Part shown: positions 16,934 through 26,226 of the stretch, in pieces
Numbering within the stretch: position 1 is the stretch's first letter
Layout of the letters: each line of letters begins with the position of its first letter
Assembly (NCBI RefSeq): GCF_022524345.1
Contig: NZ_JAKWJU010000002.1
Span: 2,418,001 to 2,482,000, forward strand
From: Streptomyces marispadix
GTDB taxonomy: Bacteria > Actinomycetota > Actinomycetes > Streptomycetales > Streptomycetaceae
Length of the DNA stretch: 64,000 nt
Direction: 5' to 3'
Program-made: the position numbers and the translations under genes
The notes under the pieces: model-generated
Databases searched by the model: none
Told to the model about the DNA's origin: nothing
The model's input: only the letters and a program-made list of their open reading frames with translations

Positions 16934-18223
16934 TCACTCGTTGGCCGCTCGCGGGCGTTCCCCGTCCTCGTACTGGTCGAAGAGCGGGGTCTGGCGCCGC
17001 CCACGGCCGCGGCCGGTGCCGGAAACGGGCGCCGAGGACTCCTCGTCCTGGTGCTGTCCCGGGCGGGCGAACGGCTGCGGTTCGCCGGCCGCGCTGCTGG
17101 AGCGGGCCGAGCTCCACGTGCCCGGTGCCTCCAGGTCGACGCCGCGGGTGCTGCGCGGGGCTACCGGCGCGCTGACATACGTCGGCAGGGGCACCGGGAC
17201 GGGGTCCCAGCCGCCGTCGGGAACGCGGTCGCCGTCGCGCTGCTGGTCGACCCACTCCGCGTGGTCGGTCTGTTCGACGAGGGCGCGCCTGTCGGCCGCC
17301 GCGGGCTCCTCCCGGTGCGCCCCGGAGGCACGCTCCGGTGCCGTGGACTGCCCGGCGGGGGCGTGGAAGCCGCCCGTCTCCACCCCGGGGGCCCCTTCGG
17401 TGGCCGCCTCTTCGTCCCCGGTCTGTGCGTGCGGCTCCCTCGTCGCGGGCTCGGCGCGCCGCTTGTCCATGGTGCGCGCGAAGCGGCGGCGCTCCTGCAC
17501 CCGCAGGTGGACGATGTACGCGCTCAGCAGCACCCCGGGCACGCCAGGGGCCCACAGGAAGGCGAGCCCGCCGACGGCGGCGACGATCGTGCCGGCCGTG
17601 AAGGCGAGGAAGAGCACCATCGTGGTGCGGCGGCGCCGGGCGAGCACCTTGGCCCGCTTGTTCTTCTGCCTGGCCTTGTCGCGCTCCGCCTTGCTGCGTC
17701 CGTCCCCGCCCCGTGCACCGGCGTCGCCGCCACCGGCACGGTCCCCGGAAGCCGCCGACGCGGACGCCGAGCCCGGCACAGGGGACGAGACCGACGCGGG
17801 CTTCGCAGTAGCTGCGCCGAGGACCTCGGTGGGAGCGCCCGTGGCGTCGTCGCCCACGATGGTCTTGGGGTCGGCGAAGGCACGTACGTCGACGGACTCG
17901 TCGGCGCCGTCCAGGTCGTCCAGATCGTCCGCCCCGTCCAACTCGTCGGCGGCGTGCGGCACTTCGTCGTGCTCGGCGACGCGGCTGCCGTCGGGGAGCG
18001 GCAGATCGCCGTTCTCCTCTGGGTCTTCGCCGCCGCGGCGCTCGTTCTCCCTGGCGTAGCGCCGTTCCATCGCCGCCTTGCCGGACAGCAGACGGATGGC
18101 GGTGCTGAAGCGTTCCGTCGGACGGGATTCGTTCAGCTCGTCCTGCCTGCGGAGCCACATCGGCACCAAGTAGGCAGCCCAGGCCCCGACGATGACTGCG
18201 TAAATGAGGCCACTGCTGTTCAC
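16934..18223 (-). CDS. sepX: SepX, divisome-associated membrane protein
   Basis: A 429-residue membrane protein. It opens with NSSGLIYAVIVGAWAAYLVP (first membrane helix) and WLRRQDELNESRPTERFSTA, followed by a long acidic and Ala/Ser-rich disordered region. A basic stretch and a second hydrophobic region around TTMVLFLAFTAGTIVAAVGG and VPGVLLSAYIVHLRV come next, then another disordered tail. This matches my recollection of SepX, a Streptomyces/Actinobacteria protein needed with FtsZ and DivIVA for cross-walls and sporulation septa. The GTG at 18223 fits the conserved N-terminus; GTG 18229 and ATG 18256 are in frame upstream. It ends the galU-moeA-moaC-mog-acetyltransferase gene run. Confidence 0.85.
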   Translation of the reverse strand: MNSSGLIYAVIVGAWAAYLVPMWLRRQDELNESRPTERFSTAIRLLSGKAAMERRYARENERRGGEDPEENGDLPLPDGSRVAEHDEVPHAADELDGADDLDDLDGADESVDVRAFADPKTIVGDDATGAPTEVLGAATAKPASVSSPVPGSASASAASGDRAGGGDAGARGGDGRSKAERDKARQKNKRAKVLARRRRTTMVLFLAFTAGTIVAAVGGLAFLWAPGVPGVLLSAYIVHLRVQERRRFARTMDKRRAEPATREPHAQTGDEEAATEGAPGVETGGFHAPAGQSTAPERASGAHREEPAAADRRALVEQTDHAEWVDQQRDGDRVPDGGWDPVPVPLPTYVSAPVAPRSTRGVDLEAPGTWSSARSSSAAGEPQPFARPGQHQDEESSAPVSGTGRGRGRRQTPLFDQYEDGERPRAANE

Positions 18224-18399
18224 CCTCACACGGTAGAGGGGTTCGGCCGCAGCCATCTGCCAAATACGGCGGTGTGTCGCACGATCAGGCTGATCTCTCC
18301 ATGTTTTTCACCGGCGTTGACCCGTAAACCTCCCGGCGTTCTCAATTGCCGTGCGTGCGTGGGGTGTTCAGACGAGCACCCCAATATCGAACGCCTATT

Positions 18400-19002
18400 T
18401 TATTTACGTGAGGCGCCGGGTGAGGTGCGGTGCCAGCGCGCGAGCAGCCCCTCCGGCACTTCCTCGGTGGTCAGAGCGAAGACGAGATGGTCGCGCCACG
18501 CACCGTCGATATGCAGATACCGGGGCCTCAACCCCTCCTCGCGGAAGCCGAGTTTCTCCACCACGCGACGGCTCGGGGTGTTCTCGGGGCGGATGCAGAT
18601 CTCGATGCGGTGAAGTCCGACCGTACGGAAACAGTGGTCCGTTGCGAGCGCCACTGCCGTCGGCATCACTCCGCGTCCGGCGACCTCGCGGTCGATCCAG
18701 TAGCCGATATGGCCCGAGCACATCGACCCCCAGGTGATTCCCGCGACCGTCAACTGGCCCGCGAGACGCCCCTGATGCTCGACGACGAACGGAAGCATCC
18801 GGCCTGCCTGAGCCTCCGCGCGCAGATGCCGGACCATCTGCCGGTACGAGGGGCGGTTCGGAGGTGTCAGACCGGGCGGAGCGGGCGGGATGGTGGCCTC
18901 CCAGGGGCGCAGCCACTCGCGGTTGCGCTGGTTCACCTCGCGCCAGGCGCGCTGGTCGCGCAGCTTTATAGGACGGAGGGTGGTCGCACCGTCCGTCAGC
19001 AC
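18400..19002 (-). CDS. RimJ/RimL-type GNAT acetyltransferase
   Basis: A 200-residue GNAT of the ribosomal-protein-acetyltransferase type: LRPIKLRDQRAWREVNQRNR at the start, GHIGYWIDREVAGRGVMPTA with the acetyl-CoA loop, and RIEICIRPENTPSRRVVEKL then GFREEGLRPRYLHIDGAWRDH, the RimJ-like finish. It sits 17 bases after mog and before sepX, all on the same strand. Its target may be a protein N-terminus, but no substrate can be read from sequence. Confidence 0.88.
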   Translation of the reverse strand: MLTDGATTLRPIKLRDQRAWREVNQRNREWLRPWEATIPPAPPGLTPPNRPSYRQMVRHLRAEAQAGRMLPFVVEHQGRLAGQLTVAGITWGSMCSGHIGYWIDREVAGRGVMPTAVALATDHCFRTVGLHRIEICIRPENTPSRRVVEKLGFREEGLRPRYLHIDGAWRDHLVFALTTEEVPEGLLARWHRTSPGASRK

Positions 19003-19019
19003 GATCGGCCAGGACGCGT

Positions 19020-19526
19020 TCAGTTGGAGTCCCCTCTGGGGTGGTCTCCGCCGTGGATCTGGTCTACGGCGTGCACCAACAGCCGTCCCAGTACGGCGAG
19101 TCCGTCACGCACACCGCCCGACGAACCCGGGAGGTTCACGATCAGCGTGCTCTTCGCGACGCCCGCCGTGCCCCGAGAGAGGGCGGCCGTCGGCACCTTG
19201 CCGACGCCCTCGGCGCGGATCGCCTCGGCGATGCCGGGGATCTCGTAGTCGAGGACGCGGCGCGTCATTTCGGGAGTGTGATCGGTGGGCGAGATGCCTG
19301 TGCCGCCGGTGGTCAGTACGACGTCGTAGCCCGCGGCGACAGCGGCGGCGAGCACCTCCGCCACCGGTTCGCCGTCCTGTACGACGCTCGGGCCGTCCAC
19401 GTCGAAGCCCATGGAGGACAGCCCTTCGACGAGCAGCGGGCCGCCCGTGTCCTCGTAGACGCCGTCGGCGGCGCGGTTCGACGCCGTGACGGCGAGAGCG
19501 CGGTAGGGGTGCGGTGCCGGGCTCAT
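19020..19526 (-). CDS. mog: Molybdopterin adenylyltransferase (MogA/MoaB-type)
   Basis: A 168-residue MoCF-fold protein: RALAVTASNRAADG, DVVLTTGGTGISPTDHTPEM (the GTGxSxxD signature) and STLIVNLPGSSGGVRDGLAV. It adenylates molybdopterin before molybdenum insertion. Its ATG overlaps the TGA of moaC as ATGA, so production of the two is coupled. Together with moeA it forms the late part of molybdenum cofactor synthesis. Confidence 0.9.
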   Translation of the reverse strand: MSPAPHPYRALAVTASNRAADGVYEDTGGPLLVEGLSSMGFDVDGPSVVQDGEPVAEVLAAAVAAGYDVVLTTGGTGISPTDHTPEMTRRVLDYEIPGIAEAIRAEGVGKVPTAALSRGTAGVAKSTLIVNLPGSSGGVRDGLAVLGRLLVHAVDQIHGGDHPRGDSN

Positions 19527-20134
19527 ACGGCGGACTCCTCACCGCCGGACCCGGACCGGGACCCGCCGGACCGGTCCGGCTGAGCGTCCGGGTCGAAGTC
19601 CCTGCTGTCGCCGCGTCCGCGGCGGCCCGACCAACTCCCCGCGGGGCGCGTCCAGTCACCGGAGCGGCCACCGCTCTTCTCGTCGACCCGTACATCGGAG
19701 ATCACCGCGGACTTGTCGACGGCCTTCACCATGTCGACCACCGTCAGGGCCGCGACCGTCACCGCCGTCAGCGCCTCCATCTCCACTCCCGTACGGTCCG
19801 TGGTCTTCACGCGTGCCCTGATCTCGACGGCCTCGTCGGTCACCGACAGATCCACGGTCACCCCCGACACCGCGAGCGGGTGGCACAGCGGCACGAGGTC
19901 CGGGGTGCGCTTGGCGCCCATGATGCCCGCGATACGGGCCGTGGCCAGGGCGTCCCCCTTGGGCAGGCCCTCGCCGTCCTCGCCGCGCAGCAGTTCTACG
20001 ACGCGAGGGGAGACCAGCACGCGGCCGGACGCCCCGGCGGTGCGCGCCGTGACGTCCTTCGCGGAGACGTCGACCATGCGTGCGGCCCCACCCTCGTCGA
20101 TGTGGGTGAGGTGCTGCTGCTCTGCGCTGCTCAT
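19523..20134 (-). CDS. moaC: Cyclic pyranopterin monophosphate synthase MoaC with C-terminal extension
   Basis: A 203-residue protein whose first 160 residues are MoaC: HIDEGGAARMVDVSAKDVTA, ARIAGIMGAKRTPDLVPLCHPL (the conserved LCHPL), VTVDLSVTDEAVEI, DRTGVEMEALTAV and VDMVKAVDKSAVI. It makes cyclic pyranopterin monophosphate from the MoaA product. The last 40 residues are a charged Arg/Asp/Ser/Gly-rich tail not seen in typical MoaC. ATG 20134 is preceded by GGGAG. moaA is not in the window. Confidence 0.92.
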   Translation of the reverse strand: MSSAEQQHLTHIDEGGAARMVDVSAKDVTARTAGASGRVLVSPRVVELLRGEDGEGLPKGDALATARIAGIMGAKRTPDLVPLCHPLAVSGVTVDLSVTDEAVEIRARVKTTDRTGVEMEALTAVTVAALTVVDMVKAVDKSAVISDVRVDEKSGGRSGDWTRPAGSWSGRRGRGDSRDFDPDAQPDRSGGSRSGSGGEESAV

Positions 20135-20207
20135 CGTGCTCCCGAGACCGTCCCTGTGACCGGATACGGTACCGGGCTCGCGGCGCCTCGGCTCTGCCAC
20201 GGCGGCG

Positions 20208-21515
20208 CTAGCCGTCCAGCGGTACCACGGTCACCTCCTCGCCCGGGGCGAGGCGCGTGGTCTTCTCGGGGACGTCGATCAGTGAGTTCGCCTGTGCCAG
20301 GGCAGCGATCAGGTGCGATCCCGCGCCTCCCACGGGACGGACCACCCCGGTCGTCTCCCCGGGGCCCGGCGGCAGGTAACTGCCGCGCAGGAACTGGCGT
20401 TTGCCCTCCGCCGAGGTCAGCGCCTCGTCGGCCTCCAGGCGGGCCCGCGCCGTCTCCCGCCGTACGGAAGCGCTGCCCATCAGGGCGCGCACCGCCGGAC
20501 GTACGAACAGCTCGAAGGAGACGTAGGAACTGACCGGATTGCCCGGGAGGGCCAGCACCGGGGTGCGGTCGGGGCCGATCAGGCCGAAGCCCTGCGGCTT
20601 GCCGGGCTGCATCGCCAGGCGGCGGAACTCCACGCTGCCGCTGCCGCCGTCGATCTGCGACAGCACCTCCTTGACCACGTCGTACGCACCGACGCTGACG
20701 CCGCCGCTGGTGACGACGATGTCGGCACGGATGAGCTGGTCCTCGATCGTGGCGCGCAGAGTGTCGGCGTCGTCCGCGACCGCGCCCACGCGATAGGCGA
20801 TCGCACCGGCGTCGCGGGCCGCCGCCGTGAGCACATAGCTGTTGGAGTCGTAGATCTGGCCGGAGCCCAACATCGCGCCGGGCTGGACGAGTTCGCTGCC
20901 GGTGGAGACCACGACCACCCGGGGGCGCGGACGCACCCTGACCGTGCCGCGGCCGATGGCGGCGAGAAGACCCACCTGGGGCGGGCCGAGGACGGTGCCC
21001 GCGCTGAGCGCGACCGTGCCCGCCCGGACGTCGCTGCCGCGCGGGCGCACATGCTGGCCCCGCTCGACGGGACGGTGCACACGCACCTCACCGGCGGCGC
21101 CCCCCGGGTCGAGGCTGCGGGCGCTCATCGTCTCGACAGGGCCGCCGCCCAGGCCGCCGTCCGTCCACTCCACCGGGACCACGGCCTCGGCTCCCGGCGG
21201 CAGCGCGGCGCCGGTCATGATGCGGGCGGCCTGGCCGCGTTCGACCACGGGGAGGTCGCCCTCCCCCGCCGCGACATCCCCTATGACGGAGAGCACCGCG
21301 GGGAACTCCTCGGAGGAGCCTTCGACATCGGCCGTACGCACCGCGTACCCGTCCATGGAGCTGTTGTCGAAGGGGGGCAGCGGCGAGGGCACCGTGACGT
21401 CCTCGACGAGCACGCACCCCTGTGCGTCGAGCAGTTGGAGCTCGATGGGCTCAAGGGGGCGGACACTGCTGAGGATGTCGTCAAGGTGCTCCTCGACCGA
21501 CCAGGTCTCGCTCAA
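20208..21515 (-). CDS. moeA: Molybdopterin molybdotransferase MoeA
   Basis: A 435-residue, full-length MoeA that inserts molybdate into adenylated molybdopterin. Motifs: LPPFDNSSMDGYAVR, ARIMTGAALPPGAEAVVP, VVVVSTGSELVQPGAMLGSG, DIVVTSGGVSVGAYDVVKEV and LALPGNPVSSYVSFELFVRP, with the domain IV barrel at the C-terminus. It starts only three bases after the galU stop and precedes moaC on the same strand, indicating one operon. Confidence 0.95.
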   Translation of the reverse strand: MSETWSVEEHLDDILSSVRPLEPIELQLLDAQGCVLVEDVTVPSPLPPFDNSSMDGYAVRTADVEGSSEEFPAVLSVIGDVAAGEGDLPVVERGQAARIMTGAALPPGAEAVVPVEWTDGGLGGGPVETMSARSLDPGGAAGEVRVHRPVERGQHVRPRGSDVRAGTVALSAGTVLGPPQVGLLAAIGRGTVRVRPRPRVVVVSTGSELVQPGAMLGSGQIYDSNSYVLTAAARDAGAIAYRVGAVADDADTLRATIEDQLIRADIVVTSGGVSVGAYDVVKEVLSQIDGGSGSVEFRRLAMQPGKPQGFGLIGPDRTPVLALPGNPVSSYVSFELFVRPAVRALMGSASVRRETARARLEADEALTSAEGKRQFLRGSYLPPGPGETTGVVRPVGGAGSHLIAALAQANSLIDVPEKTTRLAPGEEVTVVPLDG

Positions 21516-21518
21516 GCC

Positions 21519-22421
21519 TCACATCTCCTCGGTGACGAAGCCGCGCAGCCAGTCCCGGAACTCCGGGCCCAGATCCTCACGTTCGCATGCGAGTCTGACA
21601 ATGGCGCGCAGATAGTCGGCGCGGTCGCCGGTGTCGTAGCGCCTGCCGCGAAAGACGACGCCGTGCACCGGGCCGCCGAGGGACGGTTCGGCGGCGAGCG
21701 TCTGCAAGGCGTCGGTGAGCTGGATCTCGCCGCCGCGGCCGGGTTCGGTCTTGCGCAGCACCTCGAAGACCGCCGGGTCGAGCAGATAGCGCCCGATGAT
21801 CGCGAGATTGGACGGCGCCTCCTCGGCCGGGGGCTTCTCCACCAGGCCGGAGATGCGTACGACGTCGGTCTCCTCGGTGGGGGCGGCGGCCACACAGCCG
21901 TAGAGGTGGATGCTCTCCTGCGGGACCTCCATCAGCGCGATCACGCTGCCGCCGTGCTCCTCGCGCACCCGCGTCATGTGTGTGAGCAGCGGGTCGCGCG
22001 GGTCGATGAGGTCGTCGCCGAGCAGTACGACGAAGGGCTCGTCGCCGACGTGCGGCGCGGCGCAGAGGACGGCGTGGCCGAGTCCGCGGGGGTCGCCCTG
22101 GCGTACGTAGTGCATGGTCGCCAGGTCGCTGGACTCCTCGACGCGGCTGAGCTTGGTCTCGTCGCCCTTGTCGCGCAGGACCTGCTCGAGTTCGTAGTTG
22201 CGGTCGAAGTGGTCTTCCAGCGGGCGCTTGTTGCGGCCCGTGACCATCAGTACGTCGGAAAGCCCGGCCGTGACGGCTTCCTCGACCACATACTGGATCG
22301 CCGGCTTGTCGACGACCGGGAGCATCTCCTTCGGCGTGGCCTTGGTGGCGGGCAGGAAGCGGGTGCCCAGACCCGCGGCCGGAATGACAGCCTTGGTGAT
22401 CCGTGCTCGGGAAGTAGTCAT
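21519..22421 (-). CDS. galU: UTP-glucose-1-phosphate uridylyltransferase
   Basis: A 300-residue GalU making UDP-glucose for cell-wall glycans, trehalose and glycolipids. The nucleotide-binding start is AVIPAAGLGTRFLPATKATP then KEMLPVVDKPAIQYVVEEAV; later VLLGDDLIDPRDP, SGLVEKP and RYDTGDRADYL complete the family set. I use ATG 22421; the long upstream frame is antisense to the cyclo-ligase gene. It is divergent from that gene, with about 125 bases between, and probably leads the operon through the molybdopterin genes to sepX. Confidence 0.95.
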   Translation of the reverse strand: MTTSRARITKAVIPAAGLGTRFLPATKATPKEMLPVVDKPAIQYVVEEAVTAGLSDVLMVTGRNKRPLEDHFDRNYELEQVLRDKGDETKLSRVEESSDLATMHYVRQGDPRGLGHAVLCAAPHVGDEPFVVLLGDDLIDPRDPLLTHMTRVREEHGGSVIALMEVPQESIHLYGCVAAAPTEETDVVRISGLVEKPPAEEAPSNLAIIGRYLLDPAVFEVLRKTEPGRGGEIQLTDALQTLAAEPSLGGPVHGVVFRGRRYDTGDRADYLRAIVRLACEREDLGPEFRDWLRGFVTEEM

Positions 22422-22547
22422 GTCCCGCACGATAACCGGTGGCTTTGTGCTGAAGGTAAGGCTTCGCACGGATATGCACGGGTATGAGCACTCGCACACC
22501 GGGGGCCACCGCGACCGCTCGCGACACCGAAGGGACCGGAAGCAGCG

Positions 22548-23159
22548 TTGGGCGAAATCCACGGTAGTAAGCACGCGTTGCGGGAGAGCATCCTCGCGGT
22601 GAGGGCCCGATTGACGGCGAACGACGCACAGGCGACGGCCGCCGTGCTCGCCGAACGCGCGCTGGAGCTGCCCGAACTGGCAGAGGCACGCACGGTCGCC
22701 GCCTACGTCTCGGTGGGGCGCGAGCCCGGCACGGGACCCCTGCTGGAGGCGCTGCGCGCCCGCGACGTAAGGGTGCTGCTGCCGGTGCTGCTGGCGGACA
22801 ACGACCTGGACTGGGCGGTGTACGAGGGCCGGGAGAGGCTGACGCCCGCTCGCAGGGGCCTGCTGGAGCCGGACGGTCCGCGTCTGGGCCCGGACGCGGT
22901 GACGGAGGCCGACGCGGTGCTGCTGCCGGGGCTCGCCGTCGACGGCCAGGGCATCAGGCTTGGGCGCGGCGGCGGTTCGTACGACCGTGTGCTGGCGCGG
23001 ATCGGGGCCGCGGGCGTGCGTCCGGCGCTGGCCGTGCTGCTCTACGACGCCGAACTCGTCGGCTCGGTACCGGCGGAGCCGCACGACCTGCCGGTGGCGG
23101 CGGCGGTGACGCCGTCGGCGGTGCACCGCTTCACGGCGCCTCCGCCGCACCACGGCTGA
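22548..23159 (+). CDS. 5-formyltetrahydrofolate cyclo-ligase
   Basis: A 203-residue enzyme converting 5-formyl-THF to methenyl-THF with ATP. Features are KHALRESILAVRARL at the start, AAYVSVGREPGTGPLLEALR and the signature LLPGLAVDGQGIRLGRGGGS then YDRVLAR. The only start that keeps the conserved N-terminus is TTG 22548, with GGAAG about 5 bases ahead. A run of CTGCGG and GGCACC repeats fills the spacer up to the convergent acylase gene. Confidence 0.9.
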   Translation: MGEIHGSKHALRESILAVRARLTANDAQATAAVLAERALELPELAEARTVAAYVSVGREPGTGPLLEALRARDVRVLLPVLLADNDLDWAVYEGRERLTPARRGLLEPDGPRLGPDAVTEADAVLLPGLAVDGQGIRLGRGGGSYDRVLARIGAAGVRPALAVLLYDAELVGSVPAEPHDLPVAAAVTPSAVHRFTAPPPHHG

Positions 23160-23290
23160 CGCGCCGCCCGGCGGCCGCCGCGACGCTCGGGAACGGCTCA
23201 CGGCAACCGGCACCGGCACCGGCCAGGTCTACGGCTACGGACTCCCGCAACGGCAACCGCTGCGGCTGCGGCTGCGGCTGCGGACACCCG

Positions 23291-25996
23291 CTACGGCGTC
23301 AGCGCCATCTTCTCCTCGGTGCCCTTCTCCACTGCCCGCTGGCTGAACGCCCAGGGCAGCAGCGCCCCTTCGGACCACTTGTCCATCTGGTCCACGTAGT
23401 GCGGGTTGTAGGCGTGGCCCGAGGCGCCCGTGAGGTTGATCCAGCGCGACTTGTCGAAGTTCTCAAGGCTGACGACCATCCGCATCGACGGCGCCCAGAT
23501 GACGTCGTAGCCGCCCGCGGCGTTCCAGCCGGTGGCGTTGACCGCGTCCTTGCCTCCGCCGAGGTCCCATGGGCCGCGGTTGAGCAGGAACTGCATGAAG
23601 CCAGGGCCCTCGGTCCCTATCGTCTGGTTCTTCAGCATCAGATGGTGCAGACGTCCCCAGCTCCAGGAGTCGATGTCCTTGCCGAGCTTGGACGTCAGCT
23701 CCCAGCGTGCGTTCTTCATGGCGTGCGCGAGGAGTTCGTCGCGGTCACGGTCGCCGTGGCGGCCGTTGTTGCCGGGCGTCTTCCACCAGTCGCTGTGCTC
23801 GTCCTTGATCAGATTGCGTACGACCTCGTACCAGCGGTCGCCGCCGTCCGGCTGTGCCGAGGCCGCGTCCCGCACTCCGCACTCGCGTACCAGGCGGGTG
23901 TTGCCGTCCAGGTCGTCGACGGGACCGGACTCGTCGGAGGGGCGCACATTGAGGCAGTCGCCCTTGACGCGCAGCTCCTTGGGGAGTTTGTTGCCGAAGG
24001 CCAGCAGCAGCATGTTGCGCCAGACCGCGTTGAAGTAGGCGGCGGGGGCGGAGTCGCCGTCCTGGGTGTAGTCCCAGCCTTCGAGGAGGCGCTGCGCGTC
24101 CCGTACGTACTCGTCCTCTATGTCGATCTTCAGCAGGTACGGCACGAGCAGCTTGGCGATCTCGCTGCTGTTGTCCATCTGCATGGTCTGCATGTCGCCC
24201 ATGGAGATCTTGCCGCCGTCGGCGATCTTCGAGCTGATCAGATCGTTGATGCGCTGGCTGCGGGTGCCGTAACTCCAGTCCCTGGTCAGCAAATAGGGGT
24301 ACTTCTCCTCGTCCACGACGGCCTGGTTGGCGGTGACTATGTATCCGCGGGCCGGGTTGTACTCCCAGGGCAGCGCCTTCTGCGGCACATATCCCTTCCA
24401 GCGGTAGCGCGGGTCCCAGCCGGGCGCCGGGTAGCGCCCGTCGCCCTCGCCGCGCACCGGGATGCGTCCGGGCGCCTGGTAGCCGATGTTGCCCTTGGTG
24501 TCGGCGTAGATCAGGTTCTGCGACGGGACGGCGAAGTCGCTTGCCGCGGCGCGGAATTCGCCGAAGTCGGACGCGCGGTTCAAGGCGAAGACGGCGTCCA
24601 TGGTCTTGGTGGGCTTCAGCGCCGTCCAGCGCAGCGAGACGCCGTAGCCGTCGCCGCGGTCGGGTGCGGCGTTGTCCACGGGTGACTCCTCGCCGACCTT
24701 GCGCAACTCCCGGTCGCGGTCGGAGATCACGGGGCCGTTGTCGGTCTCGCGCACCGTTATCCGCCGGCTCTCGCCGCCCGCGACCTTGATGGTCTCCTCG
24801 CGGGTCTTGTACGGGCGCCGCCTGCCGTCGTAGAGGTAGCCGCCGTCCTTGAACTTCTCCAGATACAGGTCGGTCACGTCCGCGCCGAGGTTCGTCATGC
24901 CCCAGGAGATGTCCTGGTTGTGACCGATGACGACGCCGGGCAGCCCCGCGAAGGTGAACCCGGAGACGTCGTACGGGCAGGACTTGGTGACCGTCCGGCA
25001 GTGCAGCCCCATCTGATACCAGATGGACGGCAACTGGGGTGCGAGGTGCGGGTCGTTGGCCAGCAGCGGCTTGCCGGTCGTCGTGTACTGCCCGGACACC
25101 ACCCAGGAGTTGGAGCCGATTCCGCTGTTGCTGGGGCCGAGCAGCGAGGGGATCTCGTCGAGCCGAGTGGCGAGGGAGCTGAGCTGAGAGCCCGCGCTGC
25201 GCACGGCCTGCTGCGCTGCCGGGCCGCCGCCGTCGGGCGAGGTGGCCGAACTGCCCGTCGGCTCGAACTCCTTGCTCTTGCGGCTGACCGTGCCCTCGGT
25301 GATCGGCTTGTTCCGCTCCTTCGGATAGTCCGGATAGAGCTGGGCGATCTGGTCGCTTGTGAGGCGCCCGGCCATCAGCGCGCGGTCGATCTCGGACGAC
25401 ATGTTCGCGCGCAGGTCCCAGGCCATCGCCTTGAGCCAGGCCACGGAGTCGACCGGGTCCCACTTCTGCGGCTTGTAGTCGTTGGAGAGCCCGAGCGCCG
25501 CGTACTCCAGCGAAGCGGCCGAGTCCCTGTGATCCTTCAAGTAGGCGTTGACGCCCGCCGTGTACGCCTTGAGGTTGGCCTTGCTCTCCGCGGACAGCCG
25601 GGCGTACTCGCGTTCGGCGACCCGGCGCCAGCCGAGGGTGCGGAGGAAGGCGTCCGTCTTGACCTCGCTCGCGCCGAACATCTCCGACAGCCGCCCGGCC
25701 GTGGTGTGCCTGCGTACGTCCATCTCCCAGAAGCGGTCCTGCGCCTGCACGTACCCCTGCGCGGTGAACAGGTCGCTCGAACTGTCTGCGTACAACTGCG
25801 GGATGCCCTCGCGGTCCCGCTGCACGGTCACCGGGTCCTCAAGCCCCTTCAGCTTCAGTGAACCGGTGGTCTGCGGGAAGGAGTCGCGCACGGTGCTGAT
25901 CGTCCAGAAGGTGCCGCCGCCGACACCTGCCACGAGCAGCAGCACGACTGCGATCACGATCAGACGGGCGCGTCGCGAGGTCTTCTTGGCGGGCAT
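23291..25996 (-). CDS. Penicillin acylase-family Ntn hydrolase, membrane-anchored or secreted
   Basis: A 901-residue protein with an N-terminal basic patch and hydrophobic helix (KKTSRRARLIVIAVVLLLVA), then the acylase alpha-chain (DREGIPQLYADSSSDLFTAQ, GYVQAQDRFWEMDVRRH). The autoproteolytic site is NSGIGSNSWVVSGQYTTTGK, where Gly-Ser cleavage would expose the catalytic N-terminal Ser, followed by LLANDPHL. The beta-chain conserved GLPGVVIGHNQDISWGMTN is present. Substrates of this family include beta-lactams, acyl-homoserine lactones and other N-acyl amides; which applies here is unknown. ATG 25996 follows GAAGGA. Length and motifs are complete. Confidence 0.92.
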   Translation of the reverse strand: MPAKKTSRRARLIVIAVVLLLVAGVGGGTFWTISTVRDSFPQTTGSLKLKGLEDPVTVQRDREGIPQLYADSSSDLFTAQGYVQAQDRFWEMDVRRHTTAGRLSEMFGASEVKTDAFLRTLGWRRVAEREYARLSAESKANLKAYTAGVNAYLKDHRDSAASLEYAALGLSNDYKPQKWDPVDSVAWLKAMAWDLRANMSSEIDRALMAGRLTSDQIAQLYPDYPKERNKPITEGTVSRKSKEFEPTGSSATSPDGGGPAAQQAVRSAGSQLSSLATRLDEIPSLLGPSNSGIGSNSWVVSGQYTTTGKPLLANDPHLAPQLPSIWYQMGLHCRTVTKSCPYDVSGFTFAGLPGVVIGHNQDISWGMTNLGADVTDLYLEKFKDGGYLYDGRRRPYKTREETIKVAGGESRRITVRETDNGPVISDRDRELRKVGEESPVDNAAPDRGDGYGVSLRWTALKPTKTMDAVFALNRASDFGEFRAAASDFAVPSQNLIYADTKGNIGYQAPGRIPVRGEGDGRYPAPGWDPRYRWKGYVPQKALPWEYNPARGYIVTANQAVVDEEKYPYLLTRDWSYGTRSQRINDLISSKIADGGKISMGDMQTMQMDNSSEIAKLLVPYLLKIDIEDEYVRDAQRLLEGWDYTQDGDSAPAAYFNAVWRNMLLLAFGNKLPKELRVKGDCLNVRPSDESGPVDDLDGNTRLVRECGVRDAASAQPDGGDRWYEVVRNLIKDEHSDWWKTPGNNGRHGDRDRDELLAHAMKNARWELTSKLGKDIDSWSWGRLHHLMLKNQTIGTEGPGFMQFLLNRGPWDLGGGKDAVNATGWNAAGGYDVIWAPSMRMVVSLENFDKSRWINLTGASGHAYNPHYVDQMDKWSEGALLPWAFSQRAVEKGTEEKMALTP

Positions 25997-26226
25997 CGCT
26001 GTCCTTCGAGGGGCAGGGTGGACCTTGGGCGTGAGGACCGGTACGGAGCTGTCGGAGCCACGCCGGACCAACCATAGGCGGAGCCGGAGCGGCGCTACAC
26101 AGTGAGTCACGCCCGTACCGTCCGCGACATTCAAGCAATGGTAAATTGTTAGCCACATGAACGAACTGGCGGATCTGGAACGGACTTCGCTTCCTCCGAG
26201 AAAGCCCCGAGAGAGAGGATCTGCCC

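Noticed and set aside
26131..26150. CAAT-GGTAA-ATTG palindrome before the antiporter gene as an operator
   Set aside because: Only four bases per arm and a fit to AT-rich promoter sequence. Not enough to call.
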